From assembly GCF_023195835.1 (NCBI RefSeq), contig NZ_CP096199.1, positions 372,001-436,000 of the forward strand: 64,000 bases of DNA, given 5' to 3'. Numbering within the stretch: position 1 is the stretch's first letter; every line of letters starts with the position of its first letter. The notes below the pieces were generated by a model, which had not been told where the DNA came from, did no database searches, and saw only the letters and a list, made by a program, of their open reading frames with translations. Source of the stretch: Vibrio sinaloensis (GTDB lineage: Bacteria > Pseudomonadota > Gammaproteobacteria > Enterobacterales > Vibrionaceae). Shown piece after piece: positions 18,217-27,578 of this stretch. Made by a program: the position numbers and the translations under genes.

Positions 18217-19179
18217 ATGACGCTGCCAACCATCGTTTTTTTAGACCGCGCAACGATTCCCACACAAATCGAACTGCCACATTTACCGTTTGAGCATCAA
18301 TGGCTTGAGTATGACTTGACCGCACCTGGAGAGGTGGTGGATCGGCTTCAATCGGCCCAAATCGCCATCACCAATAAGGTGGTGTTGGATCGCTCGGTGC
18401 TGATGCAGTTGCCTAATCTCAAGATGATTGCCGTCGCGGCGACTGGGGTGAATAACGTCGATATTGAGGCCTGCCATGAGTTTGGAATAGCGGTGACTAA
18501 TATCCGTGGCTATGCTACTCGGTCGGTACCTGAACATGTGCTGGCGATGATCTTCGCCCTTAGACGTAACCTCAAGGGATATCACAATGATATTGCCGCT
18601 GGTGAATGGCAGCGACAAAAACAGTTTTGCTTTTTTACTCACCCAATCCGCGATGTGGCAGGGGCGACCTTAGGCATTATCGGTAGTGGCGCTTTGGGCC
18701 AAGCCACTGCTCAGTTAGCCAAATCTGTGGGTATGAACGTATTGCTTGCTGAGCGAAAAGGGGCAGCGCAGTGCCGAGATGGATTTCTCCCGTTTGAGCG
18801 AGTGTTGGCCTTGTCGGATGTACTGACGTTGCACTGTCCGCTTAACGAGCAAACCCACCACTTGATTGGTCGTCAGGAGCTGGCGAGCATGAAATCGAGC
18901 AGCATAGTGATCAATACTGGCCGTGGTGGTTTGGTTGACGAAGAGGCGCTGGTCGATGCGCTAAAACAAGGTGAGATTAGCGCCGCTGGGGTGGATGTGT
19001 TTACCGATGAGCCCGCCGATGAGTCCAACTCGTTGGTCGCCAACATGCATTTACCAAACCTGTTGTTAACGCCCCATGTTGCCTGGGGAAGTGACACGGC
19101 GATCCAAAATTTGGCCGACATCCTTATCGAAAACATCGCGGCGTTTCTCGAGGGGAAACAGCACAACCGGGTGGTATAG
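18217..19179 (+). CDS. D-2-hydroxyacid dehydrogenase (glycerate dehydrogenase-like)
   Basis: The 320-residue cytoplasmic NAD(P)-dependent oxidoreductase fits the glycerate/hydroxypyruvate reductase branch. The substrate domain contains VAATGVNNVD. The nucleotide-binding motif is GIIGSGALGQATAQLAKSVG. The catalytic triad appears in NTGRGGLVDE, in the Glu of DVFTDEPAD and in the His of LTPHVAWGS. GGAGGTGATTA directly before the ATG is a very strong ribosome binding site. It follows rluA by 33 bases on the same strand and may be cotranscribed. The exact substrate cannot be told from sequence alone. Confidence 0.88.
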   Translation: MTLPTIVFLDRATIPTQIELPHLPFEHQWLEYDLTAPGEVVDRLQSAQIAITNKVVLDRSVLMQLPNLKMIAVAATGVNNVDIEACHEFGIAVTNIRGYATRSVPEHVLAMIFALRRNLKGYHNDIAAGEWQRQKQFCFFTHPIRDVAGATLGIIGSGALGQATAQLAKSVGMNVLLAERKGAAQCRDGFLPFERVLALSDVLTLHCPLNEQTHHLIGRQELASMKSSSIVINTGRGGLVDEEALVDALKQGEISAAGVDVFTDEPADESNSLVANMHLPNLLLTPHVAWGSDTAIQNLADILIENIAAFLEGKQHNRVV

Positions 19180-19184
19180 AAAGG

Positions 19185-19910
19185 TTACGGGTTATCGCTC
19201 GCGTTTCGTTCAGCCAGCCCTTGGTTGAATACGGCCATCAATGCTTCGGCTTGCGGGTGCGCTTTGGAAAACAGTAAATAGCTGTCGTTGGTCAAAAAAG
19301 GCTTTGGATTGAAGGTGATCAATTGCTGCAGTTCAATCGGTTGCTTGCTCAGTGAGAACAAGCCAATATGCTTTTCTTCAGGGACCAGCTCGACCCGGCG
19401 ATATTTCAGCAGTTGAAACGCTTTTGCGGGCGTTTCGACTCGGTTGATGCTCACCTGATCCTTCTCTATCAGTTGGTCAAGCTCAGCGCCATAACTGTAG
19501 CCTAGTCCTCCGCCAAGGTGTTTACCCTCTAAGTCAGCTAAGGATTGCCATTCAAACGGGTTGTCGTTGCGGTGAAAGAAAACAAACTGTTCTTGAGCAA
19601 CGGGATCACTATAGTGGAAGAACTCTGTGCGCTCTTCGGCATACATCCACACCGCAGTCGCGACATATTCCCCTTCACTGGCTTTTTTATACGCTCTTTT
19701 CCATGGATAGAAGTGAAACTCAACCTGATAGCCTTGAGCGGCAAAAATCTCTTGAATAGTTTTGCCAACCTGACCAAAGTCTTGCAGTTGTTCGCCAATA
19801 AACGGTGGCCAATTACCAGCGGCGATCTTGACGATATTGTCGTTGCTATTGGCCAAGGCCGAATGGGCGATAAAAAGAAAAGTGCTCAATACTAGGATGC
19901 CAACGCGCAT
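19185..19910 (-). CDS. Periplasmic substrate-binding protein (SBP family 3)
   Basis: The 241-residue protein has a signal peptide at residues 1-20 (ending AHSALA). The rest is a family-3 binding-protein fold: GNWPPFIGEQLQ, a region around FHFYPWKRAYKKASEGEYVATAVWM, and LEGKHLGGGLGYSYG. Similar stand-alone Vibrio proteins have no adjacent ABC permease; none is present here either. It may therefore be a ligand sensor or an orphan transport component. GGGAGG lies 4 bases before the ATG. It converges on the dehydrogenase gene with 5 bases between stops. Confidence 0.8.
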   Translation of the reverse strand: MRVGILVLSTFLFIAHSALANSNDNIVKIAAGNWPPFIGEQLQDFGQVGKTIQEIFAAQGYQVEFHFYPWKRAYKKASEGEYVATAVWMYAEERTEFFHYSDPVAQEQFVFFHRNDNPFEWQSLADLEGKHLGGGLGYSYGAELDQLIEKDQVSINRVETPAKAFQLLKYRRVELVPEEKHIGLFSLSKQPIELQQLITFNPKPFLTNDSYLLFSKAHPQAEALMAVFNQGLAERNASDNP

Positions 19911-19981
19911 AACGCCTCCCTCGCTTGTTTCTTATAATATTAGAAGACAACATTCAGCTTTTACAGACGGTTATCAAGCCA

Positions 19982-20009
19982 ATAAAAAGGCCAGTCTCAA
20001 TGACTGGCC
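19982..20009 (-). terminator. Terminator after valS
   Basis: On the minus strand GGCCAGTC, ATTGA and GACTGGCC are followed by TTTTTATT, 31 bases after the valS stop. Confidence 0.9.
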
Positions 20010-20040
20010 CTGTTTATTACGTTATCTAATTGCGTTTGGT

Positions 20041-22899
20041 TTATAGCGCAGCAATCGTCGCTTTTTGCTCTTCAAGCTTCACCAAAGTCTCTTTGTAACC
20101 CTCGAGTTTCTCACGCTCTTTCGCCACAACCGCTTCAGGCGCTTTAGCCACGAAGCCTTCGTTGCCTAGCTTACCTTCAATGCGTTTGATTTCACCGTGA
20201 GTCTTGTTAATCTCGCCATCGAGACGAGCAAGCTCAGCGTCTTTGTCGATAAGACCTGCCATTGGAATCATCAGCTCAGACTTAGCTACCAGTGCGGTTG
20301 CACATGCAGGCGTTTCTTCGCCTGCTTCCAGCACGCGTACTGACTCAAGTTTGGCTAGAGAAACCAGAACTTGCTTGTTCGCTTCTAGACGCGCGGCATC
20401 TTCTGCGCTCGCGGCTTTTAGCATCACTTCCAGCGGCTTACCTGGGTTGATGTCGTATTCAGCGCGTAGGTTACGAATACTCGTGATGAATGACTTCACC
20501 CACTCGATGTCATCAAGCGCGGCTTGGTTGAAGTTCGCTTCGTCGAACTGAGGCAGTGCTTGAAGCATGATTGTGTCACCTTTAACACCGTCAACCAGCG
20601 GCTTAACGCTCTGCCAGATAGTTTCTGTGATGTATGGGATCACTGGGTGCGCTAGACGAAGTGTCTTCTCTAGAACCGTGATTAGCGTACGACGAGTACC
20701 ACGTTGCTGAGCTTCACTGCCTTTCCAAAGAACGGGTTTGGTTAGCTCTAGGTACCAGTCACAGAATTGGTTCCAGATAAATTCGTAAATCGTGTTTGCT
20801 GCCATATCCAAACGGAAGTTATCAATGTGACCATTGAACTCTTTCGCCGCTAGCTCAAACTGAGACTCGATCCACTTGTCCGCTAGTGAGTACTCGACCT
20901 CACCACCGTTGAAGCCACAATCCTGTTCTTCTGTATTCATTAGTACGTAACGGCTTGCGTTCCATAGCTTGTTACAGAAGTTACGGTAACCTTCCAGACG
21001 CTTCATATCCCAGTTGATGTCACGGCCAGTAGAAGCCATAGCAGCAAGAGTGAAGCGTAGTGCGTCAGTACCGTATGGTTCGATACCGTTTTCAAACGTT
21101 TTACGCGTGTTTTTCTCGATCTTCGCTGCAAGTTGAGGCTGCATCATGTTACCAGTACGCTTCTCAACCAGAGACTCAAGGTCGATGCCGTCAATCATAT
21201 CGATTGGGTCAAGAACGTTACCCTTAGACTTAGACATCTTGTCGCCGTTTTCGTCACGGATAAGACCGGTTACGTAAACGGTTTTGAATGGCACTTGTGG
21301 CTTGCCGTTTTCATCTTTACAGAAATGCATCGTCATCATGATCATGCGAGCAACCCAGAAGAAGATGATATCGAAACCCGTTACGAGTACGTCTGAAGGG
21401 TGGAATGTCTTCAGATCATCTGTGTTCTCAGGCCAACCTTGTGTACCGAAGGTCCAAAGTGCAGAAGAGAACCAGGTATCCAGCACGTCGTCGTCTTGGC
21501 GTAGAACCACAACTGGCGCTAGGTTGTGGTTTGCACGCACTTCTTCTTCGGTGCGACCTACGTAGACATTGCCGTCGTTGTCGTACCATGCAGGGATGCG
21601 GTGACCCCACCAAAGCTGACGAGAGATACACCAGTCTTGAATGTCGCGCATCCAAGAGAAGTACATGTTTTCGTATTGCTTAGGAACGAATTGGATTTCA
21701 CCATCTTCAACCGCTTTAGTTGCCGTTTCAGCAAGAGGTGCGGTGCGAACGTACCATTGGTCAGTCAGCATTGGTTCAATTACCACGCCGCCACGGTCAC
21801 CGTAAGGAACCGTTAGATCGTGGTCTTTGATTTCATCAAGCAGGCCTAGCTCATCAAACTCAGCCACAATCGCTTTACGTGCAGCAAAACGCTCCATACC
21901 TTGGTACTTAGCAGGTAGCTCAGTTGAGTACGCGTCACTCGCTTCACCGTTGGTGTTGAACACTTCAGCGGCATCACGGATGTTGGCATCAAAGGTTAGG
22001 ATGTTGATCATTGGTAGCTGGTGGCGCTTACCTACTTCATAGTCGTTGAAGTCGTGCGCAGGGGTAATTTTCACACAGCCAGTGCCCTTCTCCATATCGG
22101 CGTGCTCATCGCCCACGATTGGGATGCGGCGATCAACGATAGGAAGCAGGATTTCTTTACCGATCAGATCTTTGTAGCGTGGATCTTCTGGGTTAACCGC
22201 AACGCCAGTATCACCAAGCATGGTCTCTGGACGAGTGGTAGCGACGACGATGTAGTCTTTACCTTCTGAGGTTTTAACGCCATCCGCCAGCGGGTAGCGG
22301 AAGTGCCACATGTGGCCTTTTTTGTCTTTGTTTTCAACTTCAAGATCTGAGATCGCAGTGTGCAGTTTTGGATCCCAGTTAACCAGACGCTTACCACGAT
22401 AGATGAGGTCTTCTTCGTAGAGACGAACGAACACTTCTTGAACTGCATTCGATAGACCATCATCCATAGTGAAACGCTCACGGTCCCAGTCTACCGATGC
22501 GCCTAAACGACGTAGCTGCTTAGTGATGGTGCCGCCAGACTCGCCTTTCCATTCCCAGATCTTGTCGATGAAGGCATCACGGCCGTAGTCGTGTTTGGTT
22601 TTGCCTTCTTCTGCAGCGATCTTACGCTCAACCACCATTTGTGTGGCGATACCGGCGTGGTCAGTACCCACTTGCCAAAGGGTGTTTTTGCCCTTCATAC
22701 GTTCGGCACGGATCAGAGTGTCCATGATGGTGTCTTGGAACGCGTGGCCCATATGTAGGCTACCTGTGACGTTCGGTGGCGGGATCATGATGCTGTATGA
22801 TTCTTTGCTCGTGTCACCGTGTGGCTTAAAGTAGCCTTTCTCTTCCCAAGCTTGGTATAAAGCTTGTTCAATTGAAGTTGGGTTATATGTCTTTTCCAT
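20041..22899 (-). CDS. valS: Valyl-tRNA synthetase
   Basis: The 952-residue class I aminoacyl-tRNA synthetase charges tRNA-Val. The HIGH-type motif appears as HMGH in [14 protein letters not shown] near residue 45, and the KMSKS loop appears in [14 protein letters not shown]. The editing (CP1) domain carries [17 protein letters not shown]. The C-terminal 65 residues form the family's coiled-coil arm, rich in Glu, Lys and Leu. It is the last gene of a pepA-holC-valS run, the same order as in E. coli. A 236-base gap separates it from holC, so it may also have its own promoter. Confidence 0.97.
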   Translation of the reverse strand: MEKTYNPTSIEQALYQAWEEKGYFKPHGDTSKESYSIMIPPPNVTGSLHMGHAFQDTIMDTLIRAERMKGKNTLWQVGTDHAGIATQMVVERKIAAEEGKTKHDYGRDAFIDKIWEWKGESGGTITKQLRRLGASVDWDRERFTMDDGLSNAVQEVFVRLYEEDLIYRGKRLVNWDPKLHTAISDLEVENKDKKGHMWHFRYPLADGVKTSEGKDYIVVATTRPETMLGDTGVAVNPEDPRYKDLIGKEILLPIVDRRIPIVGDEHADMEKGTGCVKITPAHDFNDYEVGKRHQLPMINILTFDANIRDAAEVFNTNGEASDAYSTELPAKYQGMERFAARKAIVAEFDELGLLDEIKDHDLTVPYGDRGGVVIEPMLTDQWYVRTAPLAETATKAVEDGEIQFVPKQYENMYFSWMRDIQDWCISRQLWWGHRIPAWYDNDGNVYVGRTEEEVRANHNLAPVVVLRQDDDVLDTWFSSALWTFGTQGWPENTDDLKTFHPSDVLVTGFDIIFFWVARMIMMTMHFCKDENGKPQVPFKTVYVTGLIRDENGDKMSKSKGNVLDPIDMIDGIDLESLVEKRTGNMMQPQLAAKIEKNTRKTFENGIEPYGTDALRFTLAAMASTGRDINWDMKRLEGYRNFCNKLWNASRYVLMNTEEQDCGFNGGEVEYSLADKWIESQFELAAKEFNGHIDNFRLDMAANTIYEFIWNQFCDWYLELTKPVLWKGSEAQQRGTRRTLITVLEKTLRLAHPVIPYITETIWQSVKPLVDGVKGDTIMLQALPQFDEANFNQAALDDIEWVKSFITSIRNLRAEYDINPGKPLEVMLKAASAEDAARLEANKQVLVSLAKLESVRVLEAGEETPACATALVAKSELMIPMAGLIDKDAELARLDGEINKTHGEIKRIEGKLGNEGFVAKAPEAVVAKEREKLEGYKETLVKLEEQKATIAAL

Positions 22900-23135
22900 A
22901 GCGCTCGTACTTCCTCATCATATTTAGGCTGATAGCTGCGTTAACTGCATTCGCAAACCCTAATCAAATACCACTTGTATGTTCATCGGGATTTGCTCAT
23001 TGGTTGCCTTGCTCTAAACCCAAATATTTAGAGGATTGGTTCTGGTTAAAGTTAATCTCTGTCAATCATTTATAAATGAGGGATCTCTAACAAGATCGCC
23101 TTAGCTATAAGGATTGACCGGTTGTGGACTGAACG

Positions 23136-23585
23136 TTACAAATGTTCAATCTCAATTGTTTGTAGCTGATAGCCCGCTTGACGGTAGATTTTATATCTTT
23201 CTCGCGCCAGTTGCTTGGCTTTTTCTTCGCAAGGGACGAAGTCTACCACCTCAGCAAACTTGTTCGCAAAGGTTGTCTGATTATCCGCCAAATTAATTAC
23301 TAGCTGACGATTCCAAGAGGGCTTGACGCCTTGATGGCCTATCTCGATATTCGTGCCATATTTGGGCCCTTCGCCAACCAGGTTGTGAGCCTGAAAGTCT
23401 TTTGTCTCCACCTGCCAAAAGGCTTCGGCCATCGCCTCTGCATGGAGTTTATCTTGGCAGTTGAGATAAACCTTAGCACCTTGCTTAGCAAAGTGCTGAG
23501 CAAGAAACACAACGTACAAGCCAAACCCATGCGCCTCGGCTTGAGGTGAGTTCGGTTTGACAATGTAGAAGGTTGCGTTTGCCAT
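23136..23585 (-). CDS. holC: DNA polymerase III chi subunit
   Basis: The 149-residue protein is the chi subunit of the clamp-loader complex. It contacts single-strand binding protein during replication. It begins MANATFYIVKPNSP and includes the AQHFAKQGAKVYLNCQD and WNRQLVINLADN segments typical of HolC. ATG 23585 is chosen over upstream in-frame codons because the longer frame would run back through the pepA terminator. It lies between pepA and valS, as in E. coli. Confidence 0.94.
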   Translation of the reverse strand: MANATFYIVKPNSPQAEAHGFGLYVVFLAQHFAKQGAKVYLNCQDKLHAEAMAEAFWQVETKDFQAHNLVGEGPKYGTNIEIGHQGVKPSWNRQLVINLADNQTTFANKFAEVVDFVPCEEKAKQLARERYKIYRQAGYQLQTIEIEHL

Positions 23586-23612
23586 ACTGATTTCTCTGGA
23601 CTTAGGAGATAC

Positions 23613-23638
23613 AAAAAAGGGCCTTGCGGCCCTTTTTA
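23613..23638 (-). terminator. Terminator between pepA and holC
   Basis: AAAAAGGGCC, GCAA and GGCCCTTTTTT on the minus strand lie 13 bases after the pepA stop. Read-through or a separate holC promoter is needed for downstream expression. Confidence 0.85.
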
Positions 23639-23650
23639 ACATGCTGAGGA

Positions 23651-25159
23651 TTACTCCTCTGTCTCTTGGCCACTGCGATTGAGCAGGAATTGGACAAGCA
23701 TTGAGACAGGACGACCGGTTGATCCTTTTGCCGCGCCTGATTTCCAAGCGGTACCTGCGATATCAATGTGCGCCCAGTGGTATTTCTTAGCGAATTTAGA
23801 TAAGAAACAACCCGCTGTGATGGTACCGCCAGGGCGACCACCGATATTTGCCATATCGGCAAATGGGCTCTTCAACTGCTCGTGATACTCATCGGCCATA
23901 GGGAGACGCCATGCGCGGTCGCTTGCTTGCTCTGAAGCATTCACCAACTCGTGCGAAAGCGGATTATGGTTGGAGATAACGCCGCTGATGTGATGACCTA
24001 GAGCGATCACACACGCGCCAGTTAGGGTTGCAACGTCAACCACACACTCTGGCTCAAAGCGCTCTGCGTAAGTTAGCGCATCACATAGAACCAGTCGACC
24101 TTCCGCGTCAGTATTAAGCACTTCTACGGTTTGACCCGACATAGTAGTGAGGATGTCACCTGGACGGTAAGCGTTGCTACCTGGCATGTTTTCACAGCCG
24201 GCCAGAACACCGATCACGTTAAGTGGCAGGTTCAGTTTAGCCAGTGCTTTCATGGTACCGAACACCGATGCAGCACCACACATGTCGTACTTCATCTCAT
24301 CCATGCCTTCGCCTGGCTTAAGTGAAATACCGCCTGAGTCGAACGTCAGACCTTTACCAATCAGAACGATCGGTTTGGCTTCTGGATCTGGGTTGCCCTT
24401 GTATTCCATGATGGACATCATAGATTCGTTCTTAGAGCCACGACCCACTGCTAGGTATGACGTCATACCCAGTTTTTCCATCTCTTGCTCACCAATGATC
24501 TTAGTGGTGATGGTCTCGTAATCGTCCGCTAGACGACGTGCTTGAGAGGCAAGGTAAGCTGGGTTTGCCACGTTAGGTGGCATGTTGCCCAAGTCTTTCG
24601 ATGCTTTGACGCCGGATGAGATCGCTAGGCCATGAGCGATGGCTTTTTCACCTAGGTTCAGCTCACGACGCGTTGGTACGTTGAACACCAGTTTGCGTAG
24701 CGGGCGACGAGTCTCGGGCTTGACCGTTTTAAATTGGTCAAAGGTGTACAAGCCATCTTTGGTTGCTTCAACGGCTTGACGCACTTTCCAGTAAGTATCG
24801 CGGCCTTTAACGTGCAGCTCTGTCAAAAAGCACACCGCTTCCATTGAGCCTGTTTCGTTGAGGGTGTTGATGGTTTTTTGGATGATCTCCTTATACTGAC
24901 GCTCACCCAGCTCACGCTCTTTGCCACAGCCGACCAACAACACACGCTCAGAAAGTACACCAGGTACTTGATGAAGTAGGAGCATTTGCCCCGGTTTTCC
25001 TTCTAGATCACCGCGGCGAAGCAGTGAACTGATATAGCCATCGCTGATTTTATCTAGCTGCTCAGCAACTGGAGAAAGGCGACGTGGCTCGAACACGCCG
25101 ACAACGATACATGCGCTGCGTTGTTTCTCGGGACTGCCACTTTTTACACTGAACTCCAT
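23651..25159 (-). CDS. pepA: Cytosol (leucyl) aminopeptidase PepA
   Basis: The 502-residue M17 metalloaminopeptidase forms hexamers. In E. coli it also binds DNA in Xer recombination and carAB control. The catalytic metal motif [18 protein letters not shown] is intact, as are [15 protein letters not shown] and [14 protein letters not shown]. The N-terminal domain (residues 1-160) matches the DNA-binding part of the family. It is divergent from lptF, the same arrangement as in E. coli. A ribosome binding site (AGGAGTACGC) precedes the ATG at 25159. Confidence 0.97.
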   Translation of the reverse strand: MEFSVKSGSPEKQRSACIVVGVFEPRRLSPVAEQLDKISDGYISSLLRRGDLEGKPGQMLLLHQVPGVLSERVLLVGCGKERELGERQYKEIIQKTINTLNETGSMEAVCFLTELHVKGRDTYWKVRQAVEATKDGLYTFDQFKTVKPETRRPLRKLVFNVPTRRELNLGEKAIAHGLAISSGVKASKDLGNMPPNVANPAYLASQARRLADDYETITTKIIGEQEMEKLGMTSYLAVGRGSKNESMMSIMEYKGNPDPEAKPIVLIGKGLTFDSGGISLKPGEGMDEMKYDMCGAASVFGTMKALAKLNLPLNVIGVLAGCENMPGSNAYRPGDILTTMSGQTVEVLNTDAEGRLVLCDALTYAERFEPECVVDVATLTGACVIALGHHISGVISNHNPLSHELVNASEQASDRAWRLPMADEYHEQLKSPFADMANIGGRPGGTITAGCFLSKFAKKYHWAHIDIAGTAWKSGAAKGSTGRPVSMLVQFLLNRSGQETEE

Positions 25160-25349
25160 GCGTACTCCTACATCCTGAAGACAAATAGAACTAAATGTTA
25201 GATAATGCCGTCTTACTAGTTGATTCCTTACTCGGAACTACCCTTAAATAAGCGCATTAACAGTTAGCCAAAAATTTAAAAATAAAAGGTTCAACGGGAA
25301 ATTATAGTGATTCAATTAAAAAAACAAGTTTTGTATAGGTAATTTCAGC

Positions 25350-26453
25350 GTGATTATTGTTAGATATTTGATCCGCGAGACACTCAAAAGCCAATTAGCG
25401 ATATTTTTTATCCTATTTTTAGTGTTCTTAAGCCAAAAGTTGATCAAAGTGCTCGCCGATGCCTCGGATGGCGATATTCCCGCAAGTTTGGTGATGCATT
25501 ATGTCGCTTTGAGTATGCCTTCTATGGGCCTACTGATGCTGCCGTTGAGTCTGTTTTTGGGGATCTTGCTGACTTTCGGTCGTCTGTACGCAGAAAGTGA
25601 AATTACCGTGATGAACGCCACTGGCATCGGTAATAAGTTCTTGATCCGCGCAGCTCTCTACCTGGCGGTGATCACCGGACTTATTGCTGGTTTCAACTCG
25701 TTCATTTTTTCCCCCTATAGCCAAGATAAACTGGTACAGCTGCAAGAAGAAGTCGAAGCCGAAAACAGCGTTGATCTGCTCAAGAAGGGCCACTTCCAAG
25801 GCACGCCAGATGGCTCGTCGGTGGTGTTTATTGATGATATTGACGGAAAGCAGCTCAAGCACGTGTTTGTTGCGCAAATGCGACCGCGAGATTCGATTCT
25901 GCCGAGTGTGTCATTCTCTCAATCGGGAGAGGTGAAAGAGCTGAGTGATGGGCGTCAGGTCATTCGCATGTACGACGGTACGCGGTACGAGGGCGTGCCT
26001 ACTCGGGTTGACTACATGATTACCGAGTTCGATCAATATGAAGGATTGATTGGTCAACGCGATGTCAAACCGAAAGGACGTGATTGGGAGGCGATTCCGA
26101 CTCTAGAGCTAGTCAAGAATTCTGACCCTCGCGCTCAAGCTGAGCTGCAATGGCGGATTTCGCTGGTGGTGTGTATCCCACTATTGACGATGTTAGTGGT
26201 GCCGCTGTCTGCGGTGAATCCGCGCCAAGGTCGCTTTGCCAAAATGGGGCCGGCTATTTTGATTTACCTTGCGTACTTCTTATCGATCAGTGCCACCAAG
26301 TCAGCGCTGGAAGATGGCTCTATCCCTGCCGTGATTGGTATGTGGCCAATCAATGCTGCCTTGTTGTTAACGGCAATTGGCATCAACTCGATGGACAGCA
26401 TCCCTGTTCGCCGCTTTAAAGATAAACTTAGACAAAGAAGAAAGGCAGCGTAA
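25350..26453 (+). CDS. lptF: LPS export permease LptF
   Basis: The 367-residue inner-membrane protein is one of two permeases of the LptB2FG ABC transporter that extracts lipopolysaccharide from the inner membrane. It has three N-terminal and three C-terminal membrane helices around a periplasmic jelly-roll domain (residues about 125-260). It starts with GTG at 25350, giving IIVRYLIRETLKSQ, and ends with the family motif VNPRQGRFAKM followed by PVRRFKDKLRQ. It is divergent from pepA and 3 bases upstream of lptG. Confidence 0.96.
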   Translation: MIIVRYLIRETLKSQLAIFFILFLVFLSQKLIKVLADASDGDIPASLVMHYVALSMPSMGLLMLPLSLFLGILLTFGRLYAESEITVMNATGIGNKFLIRAALYLAVITGLIAGFNSFIFSPYSQDKLVQLQEEVEAENSVDLLKKGHFQGTPDGSSVVFIDDIDGKQLKHVFVAQMRPRDSILPSVSFSQSGEVKELSDGRQVIRMYDGTRYEGVPTRVDYMITEFDQYEGLIGQRDVKPKGRDWEAIPTLELVKNSDPRAQAELQWRISLVVCIPLLTMLVVPLSAVNPRQGRFAKMGPAILIYLAYFLSISATKSALEDGSIPAVIGMWPINAALLLTAIGINSMDSIPVRRFKDKLRQRRKAA

Positions 26454-26456
26454 CTC

Positions 26457-27527
26457 GTGTTTAAAATTCTCGATCTGTATATCGGCAAAACCATTATTGC
26501 GACCACATCTTTGGTGCTGGCGACCTTTGTCGGCTTGTCTGCAATTATTAAGTATGTTGAACAGTTACGTAAGGTTGGCGAGGGCACTTACGATTTAATC
26601 CAAGCACTGCTGTTCGTGTTGTTAAGTATTCCTCGCGATATCGAAATGTTCTTCCCAATGGCAGCACTGTTGGGGGCGCTGATTGGGCTGGGTATGTTGG
26701 CGTCGAGCTCGGAGCTGGTCGTCATGCAAGCGGCAGGCTTTTCTAAGCTTAATATCGGTATGTCGGTACTGAAAACCGCCGTGCCATTGATGCTTTTGGT
26801 CACGTTATTGGGCCAATGGGGCGCGCCACAAGCGCAAAAAATGGCGCGTGATCTACGTGCGTTTGCGACATCAGGTGGGGCTATCTTGTCGGTGCGTACC
26901 GGTGTATGGGCGCGTGATGCCAACGACTTTATCTTTATCGGTAAAGTCGAAGACGACAGAATTTATGGCATGAATATGTGGCGCTTTGATCAAGACAAGC
27001 GCCTAGCGAGTATTGTCCATGCGGCTGAAGTGGAGTACGAGTCCGAGAACACTTGGATAATGAAAAACGTTCAACTGACTGAAATGGTCGATGAGGTGCA
27101 AATCAGCAAACAGAGCTTGCCTGAGTATCGTTGGACCACCTCGCTTGCGCCCGATAAGTTGGCGGTGGTGACGGTCAAACCCGAAGAGCTGTCTCTGGGT
27201 GGTTTGTATGACTATGTCAGTTACTTAAAAGCGTCAGAGCAAGATCCTGCTCGCTATGAGTTGGCATTTTGGCGCAAAGTCACTCAGCCATTCTCGATTG
27301 CGGTGATGATGCTGATGGCATTGTCGTTTATCTTTGGTCCATTGCGTAGTGTGACCATGGGGGCGAGGATTCTGTCCGGGGTGATTGCTGGATTTACCTT
27401 CTATATTTCGAGTGAGTTTTTCGGCCCACTCAGTCTGGTGTATAACATCCCGCCGGTCTTTGGTGCCGTGATGCCAAGCGTCGTGTTCTTGTCGGTCGCA
27501 CTGATGTTATTAAGAAGAAAACTGTAA
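26457..27527 (+). CDS. lptG: LPS export permease LptG
   Basis: The 356-residue partner of LptF starts with GTG at 26457 and opens FKILDLYIGKTII. It has six predicted membrane helices flanking a periplasmic beta domain, and ends with a SLVYNIPPVFGAVMPSVVF helix. It is translationally close to lptF, with 3 bases between stop and start, so the two subunits are made together. The ATPase gene lptB is not in this window. Confidence 0.96.
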   Translation: MFKILDLYIGKTIIATTSLVLATFVGLSAIIKYVEQLRKVGEGTYDLIQALLFVLLSIPRDIEMFFPMAALLGALIGLGMLASSSELVVMQAAGFSKLNIGMSVLKTAVPLMLLVTLLGQWGAPQAQKMARDLRAFATSGGAILSVRTGVWARDANDFIFIGKVEDDRIYGMNMWRFDQDKRLASIVHAAEVEYESENTWIMKNVQLTEMVDEVQISKQSLPEYRWTTSLAPDKLAVVTVKPEELSLGGLYDYVSYLKASEQDPARYELAFWRKVTQPFSIAVMMLMALSFIFGPLRSVTMGARILSGVIAGFTFYISSEFFGPLSLVYNIPPVFGAVMPSVVFLSVALMLLRRKL

Positions 27528-27545
27528 GTTTTCTGCGCGGAATAA

Positions 27546-27574
27546 AAAACGGCAAGCTTTAGGGCTTGCCGTTT
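27546..27574. terminator. Bidirectional terminator between lptG and mutS
   Basis: AAAACGGCAAGC, TTTAGG and GCTTGCCGTTTT serve the two convergent genes. Confidence 0.9.
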
Positions 27575-27578
27575 TGCA

